Assembly (NCBI GenBank): GCA_004431415.1
Contig: QPMI01000588.1
Coordinates: 124,001-188,000, forward strand
Origin: Cyanophora paradoxa
Lineage: Eukaryota > Glaucocystophyceae > Cyanophorales > Cyanophoraceae
DNA length: 64,000 nucleotides
Direction of reading: 5' to 3'
The notes beneath the pieces were generated by a model that had not been told where the DNA came from, ran no database searches, and worked only from the letters and a program-made list of their open reading frames with translations. Position numbers and translations under genes: made by a program. This document shows positions 25,240 to 32,789 of this stretch, one piece after another; the first letter of the stretch is position 1; each line of letters begins with the position of its first letter.

Positions 25240-26073
25240 ATGGCTGCCCCAGCACCAGTAGAGCGAATTATTACACCCCAGCTATCATTAGCAGCACCTG
25301 CAAATCACGTTTTGCAGCATGCTACCTTTGATGATGTAGAAGGTCTCCAATCAACAGAAGTCCAACCTACAATGAATACCTTTGGTTCCACCCACAAACT
25401 GAGATTGCAGGAACTCAGGTGTGATAAAAATAATGGTATAGTTAAGACAACGAAACTCCTTGTCACAAATGCAAACTTTTCTGCCCATTATGGAGACCCA
25501 GACAGCTATGGTGATCCTCTTTCTACTTATTCTTTTGAATCTCGGTCGGGAGCTATTAACTGCAAATCGGGGGGAGCATATATTGGTGATGGTCTTCGGA
25601 TTGGTGGAGCTGTTGGTGCGCCTCTTTTCGTAAATGATCAACCCAATCCCATTGATCCCAACACCAGAATTCGCACCTATGTCCCCAGTATGAATGCGCC
25701 ATACATTATAAAGATCTTCCCAATTGTTGTGAATGAGCAGACATCAGTAGTTGATTCTCTTGTTGAGATTGGTGACCACTACAAGGTGGTTGTTGATATT
25801 CCACCAGATGTTTATGCTGTCTGTCAAGTGGAGGGTGGAACTCCAAATATTGCAGTTGTGATCACTCCATATGATAATTTTGGAATTGCTTATCATGGTG
25901 TGAATTTCGGTCTTGAAGATTACCAGTTCTTGGTGAGAGCCACCAGATTTGGTATCTACAAATGCATTCTCTATGCTGAGAGAACCGATGCTATTGCAAG
26001 ACAGAATACATATGCAGAATATTACGGCACAAATCGCTACTTCCCCATTTTCGGACAGGATACTGCTCCATAG
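25240..26073 (+). CDS. fibre paralog D, 277 aa
   Basis: MAAPAPVERIITPQLSLAAP, then the shared attachment signature KLRLQELRCDKNNGIVKTTK, LLVTNANF and AINCKSGGAYIGDGLRIGGA. The head (APYIIKIFPIVVNEQTSVVD, NIAVVITPYDNFGIAYHGVN, TRFGIYKCILYAERTDAIAR) aligns in layout with paralog C (x-NHFGRGY / x-DNFGIAY). ATG 25240 is preceded by TTTAATGTAAA. The last of four tandem fibre-like genes that vary in the head and conserve the base. Confidence 0.65.
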   Translation: MAAPAPVERIITPQLSLAAPANHVLQHATFDDVEGLQSTEVQPTMNTFGSTHKLRLQELRCDKNNGIVKTTKLLVTNANFSAHYGDPDSYGDPLSTYSFESRSGAINCKSGGAYIGDGLRIGGAVGAPLFVNDQPNPIDPNTRIRTYVPSMNAPYIIKIFPIVVNEQTSVVDSLVEIGDHYKVVVDIPPDVYAVCQVEGGTPNIAVVITPYDNFGIAYHGVNFGLEDYQFLVRATRFGIYKCILYAERTDAIARQNTYAEYYGTNRYFPIFGQDTAP

Positions 26074-26100
26074 AAATCTCAGGTATATATAGAGAGAGGG

Positions 26101-26373
26101 ATGGATGATAAAACAAAGAAATTCATAGAATCTGCAATGATGGTTCATGGTGATGCTAAATTCGATTATAGTGAGACAGTCTATAAGAAAGCACAAGAGA
26201 AGGTATCTGTTAGATGCCTTAAATGCAACAAGATCCTGCAAACCTACCCATTTAATCATGTAAGGGGCAGTGGTTGCAGAGAGTGCAACAAGAAATCCTC
26301 TCATGCTTACAGAAAAAAGACAACATCAGGAATTGTGATAGATGATAAACCAGTAGTATTATATTTCGATTAG
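26101..26373 (+). CDS. zinc-ribbon protein resembling phage/giant-virus DUF723-type modules, 90 aa
   Basis: KKFIESAMMVHGDAKFDYSE followed by VSVRCLKCNKILQTYPFNHV, RGSGCRECNKK. This is the layout of the short repeat module often attached to HNH or GIY-YIG endonucleases in phages and large DNA viruses: an F-I-x-K-A-x-x-x-HG-x-x-x-DYS start and two C-x2-C pairs. No nuclease domain follows, so it is either a free-standing DNA-binding protein or a remnant. The start ATG follows TATATATAGAGAGAGGG. The stop overlaps the end of the small convergent ORF at 26370-26519. Confidence 0.6.
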   Translation: MDDKTKKFIESAMMVHGDAKFDYSETVYKKAQEKVSVRCLKCNKILQTYPFNHVRGSGCRECNKKSSHAYRKKTTSGIVIDDKPVVLYFD

Positions 26374-26519
26374 ATCTTTGAGAGAGAAATGAGAATCTTT
26401 CCCCATTTTCCCTTGGTGATTATGCATGTATCAAAGCAGTTGGGACAGGTCTTGTGGTAGTGCAACAGAATGATATCCACCAACTCATAAGGTAGCACTC
26501 TTGCTAAGATGGTTCGCAT
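26370..26519 (-). CDS. possible small CPNC protein, 49 aa
   Basis: Minus-strand frame MRTILARVLPYELVDIILLH, then CPNCFDTCIITKGKWGK. The LPYELVDIIL segment resembles a short F-box-like helix, and CPNC...C could bind zinc. It is divergent from the SpeD-like gene (40 bp of AT-rich sequence between starts) and convergent on the zinc-ribbon gene with a 4-bp overlap. Short, so only moderate support. Confidence 0.4.
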   Translation of the reverse strand: MRTILARVLPYELVDIILLHYHKTCPNCFDTCIITKGKWGKILISLSKI

Positions 26520-26559
26520 TCTACCAATCGCGTTTTTAATTTTTCTAAATTATTCATAA

Positions 26560-26961
26560 ATGAATACTCATCGAGGCTTCCATGTGATGCTGGATTACAA
26601 ATTCAGAACCCAATTAGCAGTAGGAGTGGAAAACTTGGAGACAACAACCAGGTGGTTAATGCAGTTCTTGCAAACTATTATTCAAGAGCAAGGTATTCGA
26701 GTAGTTCACAAGCATTGCGAGATTTTCGATGGTGGTATTTCTCCTCCTGGTTTTGCAATGGTTCTTCTGCTGGATGAGAGCCATTGCACTGCTCATTGTT
26801 ACTCAAATGAAGGTATGCTGGCGATCGATATATTCAGTTGTGGATTAGAAGCAGAGAGAAAAACCACGAGAGTATCTCATGAGATAGATGAGAGAATAAC
26901 AGGTGTGTTTTCAGGGTTGGAGAAATCGGAGAAACATAGAGTATTGCGATTTCCGAGTTAG
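26560..26961 (+). CDS. speD: S-adenosylmethionine decarboxylase-like protein (SpeD/SpeH class), 133 aa
   Basis: The motif GISPPGFAMVLLLDESHCTA then H and IDIFSCG carries the residues of prokaryotic-type AdoMet decarboxylases: Ser74 (ESH, precursor of the pyruvoyl cofactor by self-cleavage), His79 five residues later and Cys94 twenty residues later, the spacing of the bacterial enzymes (S63/H68/C83 in Thermotoga). Length is close to the usual 120-140. The enzyme would make decarboxylated AdoMet for spermidine synthesis; some phage SpeD homologs instead decarboxylate arginine or ornithine, so the substrate is open. The 3' end from about residue 103 is in the right TIR; the left TIR keeps only that 3' fragment. 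No spermidine synthase gene is nearby. It is an auxiliary metabolic gene at the genome edge. Confidence 0.8.
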   Translation: MNTHRGFHVMLDYKFRTQLAVGVENLETTTRWLMQFLQTIIQEQGIRVVHKHCEIFDGGISPPGFAMVLLLDESHCTAHCYSNEGMLAIDIFSCGLEAERKTTRVSHEIDERITGVFSGLEKSEKHRVLRFPS

Positions 26962-27019
26962 TTGACACTGAGAAATTCAGAATTTCAGATGGTCTTACTG
27001 AAAATGGTCAGATAATCGG

Positions 27020-27164
27020 GTGTGACACCTATTTAATTGACTGTGACGCCTCTTTAATTGACTGTGACGCCTGTGACGCCTGTGACGCCTACTTTCAAAC
27101 TTTTTAAAATTTTCAAAAATGACAGACTTCTGAAAACAGCCGTCACAGCCGTCACAGCCGTCAC
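27020..27164. repeat. inverted iteron array, right TIR (mirror of 3892-4036)
   Basis: Single TGTGACACC and TGTGACGCC units, three TGTGACGCC in tandem (27063-27089), the core, then three inverted (G/C)CGTCACA units ending near 27164. Confidence 0.85.
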
Positions 27165-27353
27165 ACCCAATTAAAAATGGAATCTCTTTCTCTTACTGAG
27201 ATATTCAAACATATATTCTTGTCTTACTGAAATCCGTCTTGTGACACCTCTGACACCTACAAAACACTATTCATTAATCCACCTTTTCGAAAATGCGAAG
27301 TTGTCTTACTGGAAATGGTCTGCATTTTCGCTGTGACACCTAATTTAATTGAG

Positions 27354-27457
27354 TGTGACGCCTGTGACGCCTGTGACGCCTACTTTCAAACTTTTTAAAA
27401 TTTTCAAAAATGACAGACTTCTGAAAACAGGCGTCACAGCCGTCACAGGCGTCACAG
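27354..27457. repeat. inverted iteron array, right TIR (mirror of 3601-3703)
   Basis: Three TGTGACGCC units, the core with AAAATTTTCAAAAATGACAG, then GGCGTCACA, GCCGTCACA and GGCGTCACA. The open frame through it (Val-Thr-Pro repeats) reflects the iterons, not a protein. Confidence 0.85.
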
Positions 27458-27550
27458 ACATTCTGCCCCCCTTACTACTCTTCTCAAAAATAGAAATATA
27501 TCTTACTGAATATCATTTGAATACTATCTGTCACACTTGATTTCATTTAT

Positions 27551-28822
27551 ACTAAGTTATAACTTATTACTTAAGACGCAAGCGGACACTTGCGAAAAAA
27601 ATCGGGTTAACACGGCCGGCTGAGCTTGCAGTTTCGATTCAGTTCCCCGTTTTGTCGCACCCAATATGAACCCTCATGTGCGAACACGTCGAGTGTCGAC
27701 ATCGATATCGGCGTATACCATATACGTAGAGTCGTAGACCCGACTCACCCCGACAGCTGCCGCAGCCAGTGCCAGCCACTAGCTGCTGCATGCCAGCTGC
27801 AGCCTGCAGGCTGCCAGCTGCAGGCGAACGCGATCATCGGATAGGCCTAGGTGGCATACTAAGTTCGAATCGGCCGCGGACCACAGACCACGGCGAGTCG
27901 ACGTCGCGACTCGCGACTCGCGAATTCGAATCTCCCCAAAACGCTAGATTTACTAAGTTAATGTCGACGTCGACGTCGACTCGTCCCGCGGGCCGCGGCG
28001 TACGTGGATATCGATCGACGAACGTAGTTACCCAAAATGACGTCGTTCCCCAAAACGCTAGATTTTCAAGCTTGACATCGTTTGCAAACGGAAACTACGT
28101 GGTGGCCATGGCTTATCCGCGGATAACGGAACTTTTTTGAAAGTAACGGAAAATGGCGGATACTAGTAACGGAAAGTAACGGAAACACACCGTGACTGCA
28201 GTCTGCATGCAGCTAGCGCTGGACTAGTACCGTAGTAGTACGTATACTGCTGCTGATGTAGGCTTTATAAGCAGTCTTAGCTATAGGCTCTATAATAATT
28301 AACGCAGCTACAGCCCGCACTACGTATACGACATGCGCAGCCTGGCCATGGCAGGCTGCAGCAGCGCAGCTGCAGCTGTCATGAACGTTGCGCTCAGCAA
28401 CCGTGTACGCACTGCTCCTGCTGCATAGATAGCGTCTGTACATACGTTCGTGGCTAGCGCTAGCATAGGCGCTTGTCTTGAAGGAGCACATCAGCAGGCG
28501 AAGCCAACGCAGCGCTCGGCTAGCGGAAGCAGCGAATATTTCGAAGCTTAAGGCTCGAGGCGCCCGCCTATTAATTTTTAATGATGAATTCGAAGTAGCG
28601 AGGCTATTTAAATTTGAAGACAAAGAAAGACCGCAGTGCCCTGAATTCGAAGTCTAGATCTGGCATTTTTTCTGAGATACTGCGATGGGGCGATCGAAAC
28701 CCCCGTACACGTACGGGTATGTATCGCGTTTCAAATTCATATGCATGCATATTTCACGCACAGACAGAGCCTGCAGCTGGAATTATTAAATGGGGGGGTG
28801 CGGGGGGGCTTGCCCCCCTGCT
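27551..28822. mobile_element. 1.27-kb insertion in the right TIR, possibly Helitron/Helentron-like
   Basis: Comparison with the left TIR defines an extra block between TTTCATTTAT (27541-27550) and TTCTGTTTTA (28823 on). The join implies insertion at a T-T (or A-T) dinucleotide with no target duplication beyond one T. Just inside the right edge is a strong hairpin, GGGGGGGCTTGCCCCCC, ending CTTG. No transposase-like frame is visible. Base composition is nearer the host's. AGTAACGGAAA repeats lie at 28139-28185, and the phrase CCAAAACGCTAGATTT occurs twice (27937, 28054). Lack of TSD plus a 3' subterminal hairpin fits a Helitron-family insertion, but this is weak. Confidence 0.5.
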
Positions 28823-29423
28823 TGTTCTGTTTTATAGAACATCTGCAATCTAATCGATTGATCAATTGGAGACCATGCAACTCTGTGACACTTTTTCGAT
28901 GCAAAAATGTTCATCAGCAATCTCATCGATTGTTTAATTGGACATGATGCAGTTCCGAGATATTCCAATAGAAAATCGCGCAATCTCCTCAATTGTTTAA
29001 TTGGACATAATGCAACTCTGTGACACTTTTTCGGTGCAAAAATGTAAATCCGCAATTCCATCGATTGTTTAATTGGACATAATGCAACTCTGTGACAGTT
29101 TTTGCGTTTTCCGATACAAAATGGGCGGTGGTCTACTTCAATACCGATGAGATATATCGAGTTTATGCGAATTTATGCGAATTTATGCGAATTAATCGCG
29201 ATTATATCGTTCTTTAAGTAGTTTAATGTTAATCAATCGAAGTTATATATGTAATCGACAAAGAACATAATCTATCGATATAATATCGATTGAATCAATC
29301 GTGAATATGCATTAAATTAAACGCGTTTATCATTTTTAATACAAAGTTTGCATTAATTTATACAAAGTTTGCATAAAAAGTTAAAGAAATTAATCGATAA
29401 ATATGTATTTTAGTATTAAATTA

Positions 29424-29508
29424 ACACATATTGAAAAACGAATTTAAATCCAGGAGCGAAGCGCGAAGCGCGAAGCGGAGGGATTTAAATTCGTTTTTCA
29501 ATATGTGT
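29424..29508. repeat. right terminal palindrome (28-bp arms, 29-nt loop)
   Basis: Arms 29424-29451 and 29481-29508 are perfect reverse complements around a loop at 29452-29480. The loop is the reverse complement of the left loop, so the palindrome belongs to the TIR and has the same orientation relative to each genome end (no flip/flop difference seen). Confidence 0.9.
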
Positions 29509-29514
29509 GCTCGG
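29509..29514. repeat. right target-site duplication GCTCGG
   Basis: Perfect copy of 2818-2823, immediately downstream of the right terminal hairpin. Confidence 0.9.
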
Positions 29515-29517
29515 GCT

Positions 29518-29895
29518 CTAGATCTCATTTGTGCCAGTCTTCCACTTGAAATCAGGCATGCGCTTCAGCGAGAATGTCTCTCTCGAATTCGCGCGCTCGT
29601 CGACTTCTTCGAAGATCGCTGTCTGCATCCACAGCTGCATCTGGAGCACCGCTTCTACGATGTCGGGTAGCTGCTCCTTCAGTTTCGACGAGCGGATACT
29701 CCTGATCTCTTCGCCAACCTTTACGCGCACGAGACCATCGCTAACGCTCTCGTTCCCGCCCGCGTTCGACGTCATCTCGCGCTGCGCGATGCTCCACGTG
29801 CGCGTGTACCCTCCCCCGCATATATGACAGCCTGGCGCACTGCTCCAATGAGGTGCGCAGCGACCGGCCAGCCTTTGCGTGCAGTGCTTGCGCAT
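29518..29895 (-). CDS. host exon at the insertion site (unknown protein)
   Basis: The minus-strand frame includes SDGLVRVKVGEEIRSIRSSK, QLPDIVEAVLQMQLWMQTAI and ETFSLKRMPDFKWKTG, which reads as ordinary globular coding sequence with Glu/Lys-rich helices. The upstream 30 residues may be intron or UTR. The frame stops at TAG (29518-29520), four bases from the viral target duplication, unless it splices earlier. On this strand the left-flank exons at 1693-2820 come next, so the two may be one gene interrupted in an intron. I do not recognise the family. Confidence 0.5.
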   Translation of the reverse strand: MRKHCTQRLAGRCAPHWSSAPGCHICGGGYTRTWSIAQREMTSNAGGNESVSDGLVRVKVGEEIRSIRSSKLKEQLPDIVEAVLQMQLWMQTAIFEEVDERANSRETFSLKRMPDFKWKTGTNEI

Positions 29896-30879
29896 CTAGA
29901 TGGTCAAATAAACGCGCTCAGAACGCGCCTCGTCTACGGCCATAGCCTGTTTCTGGACCTATATACATCTGGAACATACAGTCTGAAGAGTTTCCGGCCT
30001 GTAGGACCCCTGTTACCCGGGCCCCAGCCTGGCAGGGCCCTAGCGCCTCCTCAGAGCCTTCGCCTTACCGGTGCCCCAGGCTCCCTCGAGCTCAGCACCG
30101 ACGTCTCTGCGTCGACCGGCGCGTCTCGTGACTCTCGTCACGTCAACCGGCCGTATTCACGCCTCGGATGCGCCCGCGCGTGGCGGGTCTGTGCGAGCGA
30201 TCGACATACTAGTACGTGCACAGCTGCAGGGCAGCTTGTCAGGACGGCGGCACGACTGGCGACCAGGCCTGATCATGAGCTCCAGGCTTTGATCTAGATC
30301 TTGAATGATGATGATCGGTATGCGTAGCAGCTATAGATCTGCAGCTGGCTGCCTTCGGTCGCAGCTGCAGCGTGCGCATGTACAGGAAGCAGTTCAGCGC
30401 TTCTATCGAACGCAGGCGGCCGCGGATGCGGCCGCGGCCGGCGCCCCGCCGGCGCTGGCACCTGGTCCCAGCATGCGCAGCGGACGTCTGCTCCCCGCCT
30501 GCACAACCCGCCGGCGCCACGTACGAGCAGAACGCGGGCCCCCGAGCGGCACGCCTCAACGAAACGCGCGCCGCCTTCTCTCGAGCCGCCACCGCGTCCG
30601 TCCCGCCTCCACATGTACAACCCAGCCCCGCGCGCGCGACTCACGCGCGCCTCGGTCGGCCCTCTCAGGCACGCCCGGCCCGGCTCCGATCAACCGCCGC
30701 TCTCGGAGTGCTCTTCATCGCGTTCGCGCTCATGGAAGCAGCCGCGGGGATCGCGGCGCCCTGGCGCGCCCGGCCGGACGCTCGCAGGCGCAGCCGGCGG
30801 CTGCTGGAAGACGCCAGCAGCAGCGGAACCGGTGCGCCGGCCGGCCTGTCTCGCCCTCCGCAACGCATTCGACTGAGCA
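29896..30879. other. no gene recognised
   Basis: GC-rich with long but compositionally biased open frames on both strands and no splice-consistent exon chain that I can defend. It may hold the 5' end or promoter of the following plus-strand gene. Confidence 0.4.
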
Positions 30880-32330
30880 GTGCGCGCAGGAGGCGACGAA
30901 GCGTTCAACGGGGGGTCGGGCGGGGGGGAGTCGAGCTTCACGCTGCAGACGGCCCCCGCGCGGGAGATCGTGATGGCAGCACTGATGCCCAGCTACCCCA
31001 AGGCGCCTCCCCACTCCCCTGCGCCCCGGCCCCTGCGTCCCCCTCTTGATCATGACCTTCCTTTCTGAATTCAGGTACCCGGGCTGGACGGGACGCGGTC
31101 GATGTTCATTGGGCGGGAGGCGACGGGCCGCTTCTTCGTGAGCGAGGTCGACCTCGACGACCTCAAGCCGGCGAGCCCGCACCCCGGCCCTTTTTTACTC
31201 GTATGAAAGCGAAGCGTACCCCCGCAGATCTCGTTCCACTGGATGGAGTACCTCGGACTTCCGGGACCCCCAGATGTATCCGTCGTCGCCGCCGCGGGTA
31301 CGCTTTTCGAGGTCAATTTTTAAAATCCCGCGGCGCCTTCTGATTCTTTCGGCGCAGGCGCGACGCGGAGGATCGCGTACCCCCTGCCCCTGGGACCCGA
31401 AGACGCCCTCTACCTGAGCGCGTACCCCTCCGCCCTCAAGAACGTCACGGGCGAGGTGACTGCTGGCCGGGGTACGCGCTTCCCGCGATCCCGGCTGAGA
31501 GGGATCAGGTTCGGCTCCTCTCGGGAGTAGAGGCGCTGCTGCAGAGCAACCTGACGACGGGAGTCGCCCCGGAGCTCCTGCAGGCGCCCCTCCCCCCTCG
31601 AATCGTACCTAGCGCCCTCTTACCGTACCGGTACCCCCCGCGCAGGCGTACCAGAGGCTGAGGGCCGAGGGGGCCGCGAGCCGCCTCGGGAGGCTGGAGC
31701 AGCTCCTCGCGGGGAACGGCTCGGCGCCCGTACCCCTCAGGACCGGGGTACGGACGGCCGCCTCCGCCGTGGCGGCGGCCATGTCCCGCGCCGGGCGCCT
31801 GGCCCTCCGCGACCTCATGGGGGGTGATCGAATCAAAACGCAGGCGCCCCTCGCATCGCTCTGGCATTTAATTCATTCACGCAGGCGCGATGGAGTACGC
31901 CGAGGTGCTCGCGGACCCGAGCCTCTTCGGATACGCGCGGGACGCGTCGGCGCCGGAGGGGTACGCGTACAGCCCCGAGCTGGCGCGGCAGCAGGCGCAG
32001 CGCGTCATCCTCGAGTCGACCGCGTTCACCGGGAGGGTCCTCTTCTTCGAATTCCTCTCTCTGTCTTTAATTTCCATCTTCCTCACTTTGTTGCAGGTCC
32101 GCAACATCGAGGCGACGGCGCTCTTCTCGAACCTCTACTTCGCCAACTTCTACACGAACAGGCGGAAGGTCCTCCCGACCCTTCCCTCGTCCGACTTCCG
32201 CCTCCAACCCTTCGGCTTCCGGATCCACGCCAGACGCGATACGGATGGCTCCTGGGCGTCCTTCACGCGGACCTTCTGCGCTACGCCTCCGCGAGCGGAA
32301 TCTTCGGCGTGAACGCCGCGCGGTGCTCTC
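30880..32330 (+). CDS. multi-exon host gene, unknown function
   Basis: A chain of plus-strand exons between short GT-AG introns: GGDEAFNGGSGGGESSFTLQ (about 30886-31003), VPGLDGTRSMFIGREATGRF (31075-31170), ISFHWMEYLGLPGPPDVSVV (31229-31303), TRRIAYPLPLGPEDALYLSA (31357-31455), AYQRLRAEGAASRLGRLEQL (31647-31820), MEYAEVLADPSLFGYARDAS (31887-32040), VRNIEATALFSNLYFANFYT (32098-32165) and TRYGWLLGVLHADLLRYASA (32231-32315). Sequences look globular, with NVT and NGS glycosylation-type sites. It could be the 5' part of the large surface-protein gene that follows on the same strand; I cannot decide from sequence alone. Exon borders are approximate. Confidence 0.5.
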
Positions 32331-32789
32331 CTCCCTTCCTTCCTCCTTGCTCGTCGCCAAGTTGACTTCTTGCGCTGCCCTCTAGCTCCCCGCCCCGCGG
32401 CTCCAGTTCGCGAAATGGGAGAACGCGGCCGCACTCGTAGCTGTCCACTCCGCCTGCAATTGCAAGCCCCGTCGGCGGAGTTGCGCAGACGGGAGAAAGA
32501 AGCATGGGCGGACCCGGCGTGCGCTGCCCGCTCGGCGTCTCCACTTCGTAGTCCTCCTCCACGGCGCAGTCGACGGTGCCCATCGCCAAATGGTAGAACG
32601 CCTGATTCCACCTCAAGTGAGACCTAAGGATGCGGCGGCTCGAACAAGAGTGCGCTCCAGCCCGCCGGCTGCGCGCACGCGGCCGCGCGGCCCGTCCCCG
32701 AGGTGCTGCGCATCGCGGCGCGGGCGCGGGGGCGGGACCCAGACGCCCTCGACCTGTCCAGCGACGCCGTCCTCCGGTGCGCACTTCCC

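Larger units (their letters stand above)
2824..29508. mobile_element. integrated polinton-like virus / virophage-type provirus, 26.7 kb
   Basis: The element is bounded by a 6-bp target duplication, long terminal inverted repeats and an abrupt drop in GC content relative to both flanks. Its genes form the morphogenesis set of small dsDNA viruses of protists: major capsid, two minor-capsid-like proteins and a FtsK/HerA-type packaging ATPase. It also has a primase-SF3 helicase and a fibre module. I see no palm-domain DNA polymerase, retroviral-type or tyrosine integrase, or capsid maturation protease. Without the 5.35-kb retrotransposon and the 1.27-kb TIR insertion, the original genome would be about 20 kb, normal for polinton-like viruses. 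Two capsid-gene lesions and a stop in a fibre gene mean this copy is probably defective. Confidence 0.9.
26866..29508. repeat. right terminal inverted repeat, split by a 1.27-kb insertion
   Basis: It matches the left TIR in inverted orientation as two blocks: 26866-27550 and 28823-29508. The inner end lies inside the SpeD-like gene, so residues from about 103 to the stop of that protein are TIR-encoded. The intervening 27551-28822 has no counterpart in the left arm. Confidence 0.88.

Noticed and set aside
2824-29508. CRISPR-like or phase-variation array interpretation of the TGTGACGCC repeats
   Set aside because: Repeats are contiguous 9-mers with no spacers and are arranged as inverted arrays around a conserved core. 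The host is eukaryotic.
30305-31049. Long Arg/Ala-rich frames on both strands upstream of 30880
   Set aside because: High GC keeps several frames open at once. No conserved-looking segment or splice-consistent exon apart from the short exon near 30886-31003.
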